Shown: one piece after another, positions 51,194-60,434 of the stretch
How the letters are laid out: the number at the start of each line of letters is the position of its first letter
Position numbering within the stretch: the stretch's first letter is position 1
Assembly (NCBI GenBank): GCA_958295465.1
Contig: OY282353.1
Location: 496,001-560,000 of the forward strand
DNA from: an uncultured Gammaproteobacteria bacterium
Lineage (GTDB): Bacteria > Pseudomonadota > Gammaproteobacteria > HK1
DNA: 64,000 nucleotides
Reading direction: 5' to 3'
Made by a program: the position numbers and the translations under genes
The notes under the pieces: model-generated
Told to the model about the DNA's origin: nothing
Database searches by the model: none
Seen by the model: the letters and a program-made list of their open reading frames with translations, nothing else

Positions 51194-51551
51194 TGGTGGA
51201 GGCGGCGGGAATCGAACCCGCGTCCGCAAGTGCTCCGCCCTCGGCTCTACATGCTTAGCCGCGTCTTTTCGTTTGACCGGATCGCCACCCGACGGGCAGG
51301 GCTGCGAAACGGCGAGCCTCCAGGGATTTAGCGGCGCCGGGCGAGGCGATCGAGGCCGCGAGCTTGTGTGAGTCGACCTCTGGAATCCGCACGCACAAGC
51401 ACGTGGCGGTCAGAGGCTGGCTGCTGCTTAAGCGGCCAGAGCGTAGTTGTCGTCGTTGGCAACTAATGCGTTGCAGCCGGATTTACGAGGAAGCTGCATC
51501 CTCGGCATGCACCTCGGGTTTCGTCACCCACGTCGAAGCCATGTCGCCCCC
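51194..51551 (-). ncRNA. ssrA: tmRNA
   Basis: The minus strand begins GGGGGCGACATGGCTTCGACG and ends GGTTCGATTCCCGCCGCCTCCACCA-type sequence (cut here for brevity). The 7-bp acceptor GGGGGCG pairs with CGCCTCC. The tag frame encodes ANDDNYALAA, then TAA at 51428-51430 (codons run down from 51460). It rescues stalled ribosomes and marks the peptides for ClpXP, whose genes are in this window. A possible terminator with GAAAGG and CCTTTTC arms lies at about 51133-51173. Confidence 0.97.
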
Positions 51552-51637
51552 GTGTCGTGGTGAGTGGAGTATAAGGCCCGGCTCGCGGCATGGCCAGAGC
51601 CGGGGCAAGGGCGAACGGACACGCCGGCCGGCGCGGA

Positions 51638-52489
51638 TCATTGTGCGCCGCCTGGCGGCAGCGTCAGCACCTCGACGCCGGATGCGGTCACCGCCACCGT
51701 GTGCTCCCATTGGGCGGAAAGGCTTCGATCCTTGGTGACCACCGTCCAGCCGTCCTTCATGAGCTTCACTTGGCGCCGGCCCGCGTTCACCATCGGCTCG
51801 ATCGTGAACGTCCACCCTTCTTCGAGCACTTCCCCGGTTCCCGGCGTCCCGTAATGCAGCACCTGGGGCTCCTCGTGGAAGCTGCGTCCTATGCCATGGC
51901 CGCAGTACTCGCGCACCATGGAATAGCCGTGCCGCTCGGCGTGGCGCTGGATGGCATGGCCGACGTCCCCGAGGCGAGTTCCGGGACGCACCATCTCGAT
52001 ACCGACCCACATCGCTTCGCGCGCTACGCGGCAAAGACGGCGTGCGGCGATGGACGGCTCCCCGACGAACATCATGCGGCTCGTATCGCCGTGGAATCCG
52101 TCCTTGATGACGGTGACGTCCACGTTGACGATATCGCCGTTCTTGAGACGCTTCCCACTCGGTATGCCGTGGCAGACCTGATGGTTCACCGAGGTGCAGA
52201 TCGACTTGGGGAAGCCGTGGTAGTCGAGCGGAGCCGGAATTGCCTGCTGGACGTTGACGATGTGGTCGTGGCACAGCGAGTCGAGCTCCGCGGTGGTCAT
52301 GCCGGGCCTGATGTACGTGCCTGCCAGGTCGAGCACCTCGGCCGCGAGGCGGCCGGCGATTCGCATCCTCTCGATGTCCTCCGACGATTTCGGGATGACC
52401 TTGCCCGCCGGCTCGCGATGGCCCGTCGCAGCTCGTCTCGCTCGATTCGCGAGACGGCCGCGCACGGTCGGTGTGGTGCCGAATCTCAT
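51638..52489 (-). CDS. map: Methionine aminopeptidase, type I
   Basis: Map removes initiator methionine from nascent proteins. The 283 residues include the metal ligands D in NVDVTVIKDG, D in GDTSRM, H in CGHGIG and E in FTIEPM, and a late E in QWEHTV. The homologous region starts near KVIPKSSEDIERMRIAG, so about 30 arginine-rich N-terminal residues are extra. No in-frame alternative start is better placed. It is divergent from rpsB, as in many gammaproteobacteria. Confidence 0.93.
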   Translation of the reverse strand: MRFGTTPTVRGRLANRARRAATGHREPAGKVIPKSSEDIERMRIAGRLAAEVLDLAGTYIRPGMTTAELDSLCHDHIVNVQQAIPAPLDYHGFPKSICTSVNHQVCHGIPSGKRLKNGDIVNVDVTVIKDGFHGDTSRMMFVGEPSIAARRLCRVAREAMWVGIEMVRPGTRLGDVGHAIQRHAERHGYSMVREYCGHGIGRSFHEEPQVLHYGTPGTGEVLEEGWTFTIEPMVNAGRRQVKLMKDGWTVVTKDRSLSAQWEHTVAVTASGVEVLTLPPGGAQ

Positions 52490-52513
52490 GTCCGATGGCC
52501 GCCGCCGGGAAAA

Positions 52514-52542
52514 TTGCCGCTCTAAACGGCTTATGATATAAA
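52514..52542 (+). promoter_or_regulatory. Predicted promoter of the rpsB-tsf cluster
   Basis: TTGCCG (52514-52519), 17 bases, TATAAA (52537-52542), followed by a GC-rich stretch. The leader to ATG 52680 is about 130 bases, long enough for the S2 feedback region known upstream of rpsB in relatives; I did not identify that structure. Confidence 0.5.
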
Positions 52543-52679
52543 GCGCGCCCCCCGGGAAGCAACGCCAGGGGGGTCACCCCACACATGCGCCGACACGTGC
52601 GTCCGGGTGCCACGAACGCGAGTTCGGGGCAGACGACACGGGGCACATGGAGGCTCAACCCGCCACAAAGGTAAGCACC

Positions 52680-53672
52680 ATGGCAGCAGTGTCGATGCGC
52701 GACATGCTGGAGGCCGGCGTTCATTTCGGCCATCAGACGCGCTTCTGGAACCCGAGGATGCGCCCCTACATCTTCGGCGAACGCAACAAGATCCACATCA
52801 TCGACCTCGAGAAGTCCCTGCCTCTCTACAGCGATGCGTTGAACTTTCTCGGCCGCATGGCGGCGAACGGCGGGACCATCATGTTCGTCGGCACCAAGCG
52901 GGCGGCCCAGGAGTGCATCGCGGCGGAAGCGCAGCGTTGCGAGATGCCCTACGTCAACCGGCGATGGCTCGGCGGCATGCTGACCAACTACCGCACCGTC
53001 AAGCAGTCGATCAAGCGACTGAAGAACCTCGATACGCTGATCGAGGAAGGCGGCCTGGATCGGGTGGGCAAGAAGGAAGGGCTCTCGCTCCAGCGCGAGC
53101 TCGCGAAGCTCGAGCGCGGACTGGGCGGTATCAAGAACATGGACGGCATCCCCGACGTGCTGTTCATCATCGACGTCGGCCACGAGAAGATCGCGGTGGC
53201 CGAGGCGGTGACGTTGGGCATTCCGGTGGTTGCGGTCGTCGATACGAACAATCCCCCCGAAGGTGTCGACTACGTCATTCCCGGCAATGACGACGCGATT
53301 CGCTCGATCGAGCTCTACGTTTCCGGCGCCGCCACCGCCATTCTCGAAGGCCGGGAGTCGGCGCAACTGGAAGTCGCGGCGGCGGTCGGTTCCGGGGCAG
53401 GGACCGGGGCCGGAGCCGACGGCGAGGCTGCCGGTGCGGGCAGGACGGCGAGAAAGAAGAAGGTCGCCGGCAAGAAGACGAAGGTGGTCACGAAGAAGAG
53501 CGCCTTGAGCCGGCGGCCGGCGGTGGAGTCGGCTGCCCCGGACGATGGCGCCGGTGAAGCCGCGGCGGTGGACGCCGGGGCGGTGGACGCCGGGGCGGTG
53601 GACGCCGGGGCAGGGGGCGCCGAAGCAGGGGGCGCCGAAGCAGGGGGTGACGGGAAGCCGGCGCAGGGCTGA
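52680..53672 (+). CDS. rpsB: Ribosomal protein S2 with a long repetitive C-terminal tail
   Basis: Residues 1 to about 235 are normal S2 ([17 protein letters not shown], then [11 protein letters not shown], then [17 protein letters not shown]). The protein then continues for about 95 residues, against roughly 241 total in E. coli. The extra part has a basic block ([16 protein letters not shown]) and an acidic Ala/Gly-rich block with pentad repeats ([10 protein letters not shown]). ATG 52680 with AAAGG upstream is the start. It is followed by tsf after 38 bases. Confidence 0.95.
   Translation: MAAVSMRDMLEAGVHFGHQTRFWNPRMRPYIFGERNKIHIIDLEKSLPLYSDALNFLGRMAANGGTIMFVGTKRAAQECIAAEAQRCEMPYVNRRWLGGMLTNYRTVKQSIKRLKNLDTLIEEGGLDRVGKKEGLSLQRELAKLERGLGGIKNMDGIPDVLFIIDVGHEKIAVAEAVTLGIPVVAVVDTNNPPEGVDYVIPGNDDAIRSIELYVSGAATAILEGRESAQLEVAAAVGSGAGTGAGADGEAAGAGRTARKKKVAGKKTKVVTKKSALSRRPAVESAAPDDGAGEAAAVDAGAVDAGAVDAGAGGAEAGGAEAGGDGKPAQG
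53566..53655 (+). repeat. In-frame 15-bp tandem repeats in the rpsB tail
   Basis: About six 15-base units, three of GCGGTGGACGCCGGG type (AVDAG) then GCAGGGGGCGCCGAA type (AGGAE). Being in frame, they can expand or contract without breaking the gene. Confidence 0.85.
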
Positions 53673-53710
53673 GCGCAGCCCGGTCTCGAACCGGAAAGGA
53701 CCTTGGATCG

Positions 53711-54598
53711 ATGCAGATAACGGCGGCGATGGTGAAGGAGCTCCGGGAGCGCACCGGGGCGGGCATGATGGATTGCAAGAGGGCGCTCACCGAAGCGGAC
53801 GGTGACCTGGACAAGGCCATCGGCATCATGCGCCTGTCCGGACAGGCGAAAGCGGACAAGAGGGCCGGCAGGACCACGGCCGAGGGCGTGGTCACGATCA
53901 GGATGGACGGCACGGCGCGGCGGGCGGCGATGGTCGAGGTCAACTGTGAGACCGACTTCGTGGCGAAGGAGGCCGAGTTTCGGAGTTTCGCGAACGCCGT
54001 CTGCGCCCGGGTGCTCGCGGCGGACCCGGCCGACGTCGATGAGTTGGGGCGGATGCCGTTCGACATCGACGGGAGGGCGAGCATCGAGGAGGCGCGGCGT
54101 GGGCTCGTCGCGAAGATCGGGGAGAACATCAGCATCCGGCGGTTCGCCGCGATCGATTCGCAGGGGGACCGGCTCGGTGCCTACCTCCATGGTACACGGA
54201 TCGGCGTGGTCGTCGATTTGGAGGGTGCCGACGACGTCGTGGCGCGGGACGTCGCGATGCACGTCGCGGCGAGCCGGCCGGTCGCCGTCGGGGAGTCGGA
54301 CGTGCCCGAGGAGATGATCGCAAGGGAACGGGAGATCCTCGAAGCACAGGTCGCCGGCAGTGGAAAGCCTGCGGAGATCCGGAAGAAGATGCTGGCCGGG
54401 CGGATCGCGAAGTTCCTCAGGGAGGTCACCCTGCTCGGCCAACCGTTCGTCAAGGATCCCGAGCAGCCGGTCGGGGAATATCTGCGTGCATCCGGAGCGA
54501 CGGTGTGCCGCTTCGAGCGGTTCGAGGTCGGCGAGGGTATCGAGAAGCAGGCCGGGAACTTTGCCGAAGAGGTGATGGCCCAGGCGCGCGGCCGCTGA
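53711..54598 (+). CDS. tsf: Elongation factor Ts
   Basis: EF-Ts exchanges GDP on EF-Tu. The 295 residues begin [20 protein letters not shown], the UBA-like ribosome and EF-Tu site. They carry the core signature [12 protein letters not shown], ending with the C-terminal coiled region. The stop TGA overlaps the pyrH ATG, so expression is coupled. Confidence 0.96.
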   Translation: MQITAAMVKELRERTGAGMMDCKRALTEADGDLDKAIGIMRLSGQAKADKRAGRTTAEGVVTIRMDGTARRAAMVEVNCETDFVAKEAEFRSFANAVCARVLAADPADVDELGRMPFDIDGRASIEEARRGLVAKIGENISIRRFAAIDSQGDRLGAYLHGTRIGVVVDLEGADDVVARDVAMHVAASRPVAVGESDVPEEMIAREREILEAQVAGSGKPAEIRKKMLAGRIAKFLREVTLLGQPFVKDPEQPVGEYLRASGATVCRFERFEVGEGIEKQAGNFAEEVMAQARGR

Positions 54599-55374
54599 TG
54601 GCTGCATCCGGTGAAGCGGCCAGCGTCACGGCTGCCGGAGTCGTCTACCGTCGCGTGTTGCTCAAGCTCAGCGGCGAGGCGCTCATGGGGAGGGAGCGCT
54701 TCGGGTTCGATCCGGAGTCGCTTCAGGCGGTGGCGCGCGGCGTCGGCGAGCTCCGGGCGATGGGTGTCGAGGTCGCCCTGGTGATCGGAGCGGGAAACAT
54801 CTTCCGGGGGGCCGGGCTGGTCAGGGGCGGAATGGAGAGGGCCACCGCCGACCATATCGGCATGCTCGCGACGGTGGTCAATGCCCTTGCGTTGCAGGAC
54901 GCGCTCGAGCGCAACGGGCTTGTCGCGAGGGTGATGTCCGCGATCCGGGTCAACGAGCTGTGCGAGCCGTACCTGCGCCGCCGCGCAATGCGGCACCTGG
55001 AGAAGGGCAGGGTGGTGATATTCGCGGCAGGCACCGGAAACCCGTTCTTCACCACCGATACCGCCGCGAGCCTCCGTGCCGTGGAAGTCGAGGCGGACCT
55101 GATGATCAAGGCAACGAAGGTGGACGGCGTCTACTCGGCCGATCCGTTGACCGATCCCACGGCTCGCCGGTTCAACCGGCTCGATTTCGATCAGGTACTG
55201 CAGTGGAAGCTGTCGGTGATGGATGCGACGGCGATCGTCATGTGCCGGGACAACGACATGCCGTTGCGGGTGGTGGACATGGAGAAGCCCGGAGCGCTGG
55301 TGCGCTCCGTGATGGGGGAGGACGAGGGCACGCTGGTCGAGAACGTACCGGATGACGGGGATTCGGGTGTATAG
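54598..55374 (+). CDS. pyrH: UMP kinase
   Basis: UMP kinase phosphorylates UMP for pyrimidine nucleotide supply. The 258 residues include [34 protein letters not shown] and the end segment [13 protein letters not shown]. The ATG overlaps the tsf stop. It sits in the invariant tsf-pyrH-frr series. Confidence 0.95.
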   Translation: MAASGEAASVTAAGVVYRRVLLKLSGEALMGRERFGFDPESLQAVARGVGELRAMGVEVALVIGAGNIFRGAGLVRGGMERATADHIGMLATVVNALALQDALERNGLVARVMSAIRVNELCEPYLRRRAMRHLEKGRVVIFAAGTGNPFFTTDTAASLRAVEVEADLMIKATKVDGVYSADPLTDPTARRFNRLDFDQVLQWKLSVMDATAIVMCRDNDMPLRVVDMEKPGALVRSVMGEDEGTLVENVPDDGDSGV

Positions 55375-55406
55375 TGCCGCTGCCTCCCGATGATCTCGTG
55401 AACGCG

Positions 55407-55964
55407 ATGGTCGACGACATCAAGAAGGACACCGAAGCCCGCATGGCAAGGAGCGTCGAGGCGCTACGGCAGGAGTTGGGGAAGATACGCACCGGGCGCG
55501 CCCACGCGCGCCTGCTGGACCATGTCACGGTGAGCTACTACGGAAGCGACGTTCCCCTGAACCAGGTCGCGAGCATCACCGTGTCCGATCCCCGGACCCT
55601 CGCGGTCTCCCCATGGGAGAAGAAGATCATCCCCGATGTCGAGAAGGCGATCGTACGCTCGGACCTGGGGCTCAATCCGGTCACCGGCAGTGACGTGATC
55701 CGGGTGCCGTTGCCGCCTCTCACCGAGGAGCGCCGCAAGGAGATGACCCGCGTGGTTCGGCAGGAGGCCGAGCAGGCACGAATCGCGGTGCGCAACATCC
55801 GCCGCAGCGCCAACCAGCACCTCAAGGTGCTCATCAAGGAGGAGCATCTTCCGGAGGATGCGGAGAAGCGCGCGGAAGCTGAAATCCAGAAGTTGACGGA
55901 CCGCCATATCGCTCGGATCGATTCGGTGCTCGAGGAGAAGGAGCACGATCTGATGGAAGTCTGA
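55407..55964 (+). CDS. frr: Ribosome recycling factor
   Basis: RRF splits post-termination ribosomes with EF-G. From ATG 55407 the protein has 185 residues, the standard length. It begins MVDDIKKDTEARM and contains ELGKIRTGRAHARLL and the tail RIDSVLEEKEHDLMEV. A GTG at 55374 overlapping the pyrH stop would add 11 residues; the shorter start is favoured by family length. Confidence 0.94.
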   Translation: MVDDIKKDTEARMARSVEALRQELGKIRTGRAHARLLDHVTVSYYGSDVPLNQVASITVSDPRTLAVSPWEKKIIPDVEKAIVRSDLGLNPVTGSDVIRVPLPPLTEERRKEMTRVVRQEAEQARIAVRNIRRSANQHLKVLIKEEHLPEDAEKRAEAEIQKLTDRHIARIDSVLEEKEHDLMEV

Positions 55965-55970
55965 TCCCGC

Positions 55971-56780
55971 ATGAACTCGTCTTCTCTGCCGGACGTCGAC
56001 ACCACCAGCGAACTCCCGGAGCACGGCCTGCAACGCGGCGGCTCCCGGGGGGGGAACCTGCCGCGTCACGTTGCGATCGTCATGGACGGAAGCGGCCGCT
56101 GGGCGAAGCGCCGCCAGATGACCCGGTTTGCGGGACATCGCGCCGGGGTGGATGCCGCCAAGGAGATCGTCCGGGCTTGCGGCGAGCGGGGAGTCGAAGT
56201 CCTGACCCTGTTCGCGTTCTCGAGCGAGAACTGGCGCAGGCCACCGAGGGAGGTGGAAGGGCTCATGGGGCTGTTCAGGACCGCCCTCGCGCAGGAAGCC
56301 CGCAACCTCCACAGGCACAACGTGCACCTGGAGATCGTCGGGGAGCGCCGGATGCTCAACGACGTGCTGCGCAAGCGCATCCTCCAGGCGGAGGAGTTGA
56401 CGCGCGCGAACACGGGCTTACGGCTGATCATCGCCATGAACTACGGCGGACGTTGGGACGTGACCCAGGCCTGCCGCGCGATTGCAACGCGGGTTCGTGA
56501 CGGCAAGCTCGATCCGGACTCGATCACCCCCGGGCTCGTGGGCCAGTTCCTGTCACTGTCGGAACTGCCGGCGCCCGACCTGTTCATCCGCACCGGCGGA
56601 GAGATGCGCGTCAGCAACTTCCTCATCTGGCACCTTGCCTACACCGAGCTCTACTTCACGGATACCCTCTGGCCGGACTTCGACCGCCGGTCGCTCGACG
56701 CGGCGCTGGATGACTACGCGATCCGCCAACGTCGATTCGGCCGCACCTCCGAGCAGGTCGCTCAGACACAAGCGAGCTGA
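55971..56780 (+). CDS. uppS: Undecaprenyl diphosphate synthase
   Basis: UppS makes the C55 lipid carrier for peptidoglycan and O-antigen. The 269 residues contain HVAIVMDGSGRWAKRR, FAFSSENWRRP, MNYGGRWD and LFIRTGGEMRVSNFL with LYF. The invariant motif MDGNGRWA here has Ser instead of Asn, next to the catalytic aspartate. The N-terminal 30 residues are a variable extension. It is followed by a 221-base gap before cdsA in which no convincing gene is seen. Confidence 0.93.
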   Translation: MNSSSLPDVDTTSELPEHGLQRGGSRGGNLPRHVAIVMDGSGRWAKRRQMTRFAGHRAGVDAAKEIVRACGERGVEVLTLFAFSSENWRRPPREVEGLMGLFRTALAQEARNLHRHNVHLEIVGERRMLNDVLRKRILQAEELTRANTGLRLIIAMNYGGRWDVTQACRAIATRVRDGKLDPDSITPGLVGQFLSLSELPAPDLFIRTGGEMRVSNFLIWHLAYTELYFTDTLWPDFDRRSLDAALDDYAIRQRRFGRTSEQVAQTQAS

Positions 56781-57001
56781 ACCGATGCGAGCCGCCGAGA
56801 GTCAGCCCCGGGGTCCTTGCCTCGTGCGGGGGAAGCGGCTGAGGCTCACGAGACAGGGCCGGTGCCTGCCGTATCGGGACGGGAAGCTTCCGTGGCGCCG
56901 CGGGCCGGAACAGGCATGCGGACCCGGCGGCATGATCGTTGCAGTGGAGCAAGTGTCGCCCGCGGCCGCCGCACACGGATCGCCGGTCCGTGCCGATTGA
57001 A

Positions 57002-57856
57002 ATGTCCGCGTCCGCCAGCGGGGATTCGCTGCCCCGTCGAGCCGCCACCGCGATCGTCGCCATTCCGGTCGTGGCTGCCCTGGTTCTCACCCTGCCCACC
57101 GGGAGCATTGCGCTGGTCCTGGCCATCGTCGCGGTCGGGGCGAGCCTCGAGTGGGCTCGCATCGCGACGCCCCGCCGCACCCGGGGGCACGGCTTCGCTC
57201 TGGTGGTCGCCGGATCGGTGGCGTTGTCGTGGCTTGCCGGATCGCAGTGGCTCGGCTGGCTCCGGATTCTCTGCGTGATATCGCTGGCATGGTGGTGTGT
57301 CGCGCTCGTCTGGGTCATCCGGTTCGAGAAGGGCCGGGACGTGGCGATGCTCGACGGAGCGATGACGCGAGGCATCGCCGGATGGATGGTCATCGTGCCG
57401 GCCTGGGCGGGACTGGTGTACGTGCACGCTTCCGGGGAGGACGGCTCTGCGCGGGTGCTGCTCATCCTTCTCGTGGTGTGGGCAGCGGATGCCGGCGCCT
57501 ACTTCACGGGGCGGCGGTTCGGCGCCCGCAGGCTCGCGGCCCTCACGAGCCCCGGCAAATCCGTCGAGGGCGCAGCCGGCGGCATGGCGGCGGTCGGAGT
57601 GCTCGGGGTCGCCGCGGGGCTGTGGTTCGGCTTTCCGGCAGGGCTCGTCGTCCTGCTGACCCTGCTGTGCCTGGCCGCCGGAGTGCTGTCGGTGCTGGGC
57701 GATCTGACGGAAAGCCTCGTCAAGCGGAGATCCGGTGTGAAGGACAGCGGCAACCTGTTGCCGGGACACGGCGGCATTCTCGACCGGATCGACAGCCTGA
57801 CCGCGGCGGCTCCCGCGTTCGCGATCGGTTTCGACGTTCTCGGAACGCTGCGGTGA
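57002..57856 (+). CDS. cdsA: Phosphatidate cytidylyltransferase (CDP-diacylglycerol synthase)
   Basis: The 284-residue multi-spanning enzyme makes CDP-diacylglycerol for all phospholipids. The signature [13 protein letters not shown]...[19 protein letters not shown] is at the C-terminus, with about seven hydrophobic segments before it. The start ATG 57002 is chosen because earlier in-frame codons are not membrane-like. The stop overlaps the dxr GTG. Confidence 0.93.
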   Translation: MSASASGDSLPRRAATAIVAIPVVAALVLTLPTGSIALVLAIVAVGASLEWARIATPRRTRGHGFALVVAGSVALSWLAGSQWLGWLRILCVISLAWWCVALVWVIRFEKGRDVAMLDGAMTRGIAGWMVIVPAWAGLVYVHASGEDGSARVLLILLVVWAADAGAYFTGRRFGARRLAALTSPGKSVEGAAGGMAAVGVLGVAAGLWFGFPAGLVVLLTLLCLAAGVLSVLGDLTESLVKRRSGVKDSGNLLPGHGGILDRIDSLTAAAPAFAIGFDVLGTLR

Positions 57857-59031
57857 AAAGGCTGGCGGTGTGCGGATCGACCGGATCCATCGGAACCAGC
57901 ACCCTCGACGTGGTGTTGCGCAACCGCTCGCGTTACGAGATCTTCGCGCTGACCGCGCACTCCAACGTCGACGGTCTGGCTGCACAGTGTCGGGTCTGGC
58001 GGCCTCGTTTCGCGGTCATGTCGGACGAGCCCGCCGCATCACGGCTCCACGAGGTGCTTTCCGCGGAGGCGTCCGGGACCCGGGTCCTCGCCGGCGCTTC
58101 GGGGCTCGTGCAGGTGGCTGCGCACCCGGACGTCGACTATGTCGTGGCGGCAATCGTGGGTGCGGCCGGCCTGATGCCGTCACTCGCGGCGGCGCGGTCG
58201 GGCAAGCGGGTCCTTCTCGCGAACAAGGAGGCCCTGGTGATGTCGGGCCGGCTGTTCATGGACGCGGTGCGAGAGGGCGGGGCGGAGCTCCTGCCCATCG
58301 ACAGCGAGCACAATGCGATCTTCCAGTGCCTGCCGGCGCGGGGTTCGGGCAACGCCGGGCGGGGGGTGCGCCGCATCCTGTTGACGGGCTCGGGGGGGCC
58401 TTTTCGCATGCGAACGCCGGAATCACTGCATGGCGTGACCCCGGACGAGGCATGTGCCCATCCGAACTGGTCCATGGGACGCAAGATATCGATCGACTCG
58501 GCGACGATGATGAACAAGGGGCTGGAAGTGATCGAAGCGTGCTGGCTCTTCGACGTCGGGCCCGGGTCGGTGGATGTGGTCGTCCATCCGCAGAGCGTGA
58601 TCCACTCGATGGTCGAGTACGAGGACGGGTCCGTACTCGCGCAGCTCGGCAATCCGGACATGAGGATACCGATCGCCCACGCGCTCGCGTGGCCCGACCG
58701 CATCGTCTCCGGGGTCGTGCCTCTCGATCTGGTGAGTACGTCTCGCCTCGATTTCGAAGCCCCCGACTTCGGTCGGTTTCCGTGCCTCAGACTCGGTTTC
58801 GAGGCGGCCCGGGCCGGTGGAGCGGCGCCGGCGGCGCTCAATGCCGCGAACGAGGTCGCGGTGGACGCATTCCTGAACCGTCGATTGCGGTTCACCCACA
58901 TCGCCCGGGTCGCCGAGGCCACGGTTGCGGCATGCGCCGGAGGAGAACCGCGCACCCTCGACGAAGTCCTCGAGCTCGATGCCCTGGCGCGGGTGCGGGC
59001 CGCCGAGTTCGCCGCGGCGATACCGCATTGA
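57853..59031 (+). CDS. dxr: 1-deoxy-D-xylulose 5-phosphate reductoisomerase
   Basis: Dxr commits DXP to the MEP isoprenoid pathway. The 392 residues start at GTG 57853, overlapping cdsA. They have the NADPH motif GSTGSIG at residues 7-13, [22 protein letters not shown] and the metal/substrate site [18 protein letters not shown]. It supplies precursors for UppS, encoded two genes upstream. Confidence 0.96.
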   Translation: MKRLAVCGSTGSIGTSTLDVVLRNRSRYEIFALTAHSNVDGLAAQCRVWRPRFAVMSDEPAASRLHEVLSAEASGTRVLAGASGLVQVAAHPDVDYVVAAIVGAAGLMPSLAAARSGKRVLLANKEALVMSGRLFMDAVREGGAELLPIDSEHNAIFQCLPARGSGNAGRGVRRILLTGSGGPFRMRTPESLHGVTPDEACAHPNWSMGRKISIDSATMMNKGLEVIEACWLFDVGPGSVDVVVHPQSVIHSMVEYEDGSVLAQLGNPDMRIPIAHALAWPDRIVSGVVPLDLVSTSRLDFEAPDFGRFPCLRLGFEAARAGGAAPAALNAANEVAVDAFLNRRLRFTHIARVAEATVAACAGGEPRTLDEVLELDALARVRAAEFAAAIPH

Positions 59032-59063
59032 TCATCCGGCGCGCATTCGGCTTCTGAACGGAT

Positions 59064-60434
59064 ATGGACGTCCTCTATTCGATCATCGCGTTCGTCGTGG
59101 CGATCGGCGTGCTCGTGACGGTTCACGAGTTCGGCCACTTCTGGGTGGCGCGGAGGCTCGGGATCAAGGTGCTCACGTTCTCCGTCGGCTTCGGGCGCGC
59201 GCTGTGGTCGCGCCGGTCCGGTGCGGACGGGACCGAGTACGTGGTCGCGATGGTGCCTCTCGGCGGTTACGTGAAGATGCTCGACGAATCGGAAGGAGAG
59301 GTTGCGGAGCACGAGCGTCACCGGGCGTTCAACCGCCAGCCGCTTTCGATCCGGGTCGCAGTGGTCGTCGCAGGCCCCGCGTTCAATTTCCTGTTCGCAA
59401 TCCTCGCGTACTGGTGCATGTACATGATCGGAGTCGATGGACTGCGCCCGATCGTGGCCGGGACGGCGCCCGGCTCCGTCGCCGAACAAGCCGGGTTCCG
59501 AGCCGGCGACGAGATGCAGTCGGTGCAGGGTGCGAAGGTGGGAACGTGGCAGTCGGCGATGCAGACGATCATTGCCGCCTCACTCGACGAGAGGAAGATC
59601 GAGGTCGAGGTCGCCGATGCTTCCGGCCGGCGGCGGGAACGTATCATGGACTTCGAAGCGATCGCGGTCGACGATCTGACCCGAGGCCGGTTCTTCGACC
59701 GGATCGGTGTCGTTCCGGCCCGGCCGGCGCTCCCGGCCGTCATCGGGCGGGTCGAGTCCGGACGTCCGGCGCAGCGGGACGGTCTTCGTCCGGGCGATCG
59801 AGTGGTCCGGGCTGCCGGTGAGGCCGTCACGGGTTGGTCGGACTGGGTGCGCATCGTGCGCGAGCGTCCGGGGGAGACGTTCGTCGTCGTGATCGAACGT
59901 GACGGCGCGAGGTCGGATCTTCGGCTGACCCCTGACGTCGAGCAGGCCGCCGACGGCTCCCGGTTCGGCCGGATCGGCGCCGGAGCGCGTGAGCCGGAGG
60001 AGGGTCTGATCGAACGGTTCTACGTCACCGAGCGTCACGACCCCTGGTCGGCCCTTGTCCGGGGGATCGAGAAAACCGGCGAGATCTCCTGGCTTACCCT
60101 GCGCATGATCTGGAAGATGCTGCTTCTGGAGGTGTCGTTCGAGAACTTGAGCGGGCCGATCGGCATTGCCGAGTATGCCGGTGCGTCCGCGCAATACGGG
60201 CTCTCGCGTTTTCTCGAGTTCCTGGGAATCGTCAGCGTGAGCCTCGGGATCCTCAACCTGCTGCCCATCCCGCTGCTAGACGGCGGACACCTGCTGTATT
60301 ACGCGGTAGAATCCATCCGTGGCCGTCCGGTGTCGGAGGCATCCCGGTTCCTGGGGCAGCGGCTGGGAATCGCTCTGCTCGTCGGCCTGATGGGACTGGC
60401 GCTCTACAATGACCTTGCACGTCTGCTGGGATGA
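59064..60434 (+). CDS. rseP: Site-2 zinc metalloprotease RseP
   Basis: RseP cleaves the anti-sigma factor RseA within the membrane in envelope stress. The 456 residues have HEFGH in the first membrane helix (about residue 22-26), two PDZ domains in the periplasmic middle, and the third metal ligand in LLPIPLLDGGHL near the C-terminus. The stop overlaps the bamA ATG. Confidence 0.95.
   Translation: MDVLYSIIAFVVAIGVLVTVHEFGHFWVARRLGIKVLTFSVGFGRALWSRRSGADGTEYVVAMVPLGGYVKMLDESEGEVAEHERHRAFNRQPLSIRVAVVVAGPAFNFLFAILAYWCMYMIGVDGLRPIVAGTAPGSVAEQAGFRAGDEMQSVQGAKVGTWQSAMQTIIAASLDERKIEVEVADASGRRRERIMDFEAIAVDDLTRGRFFDRIGVVPARPALPAVIGRVESGRPAQRDGLRPGDRVVRAAGEAVTGWSDWVRIVRERPGETFVVVIERDGARSDLRLTPDVEQAADGSRFGRIGAGAREPEEGLIERFYVTERHDPWSALVRGIEKTGEISWLTLRMIWKMLLLEVSFENLSGPIGIAEYAGASAQYGLSRFLEFLGIVSVSLGILNLLPIPLLDGGHLLYYAVESIRGRPVSEASRFLGQRLGIALLVGLMGLALYNDLARLLG

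Noticed and set aside
56784..57000. 72-codon frame between uppS and cdsA
   Set aside because: Neighbouring genes are conserved without it; basic low-complexity translation and no ribosome site.
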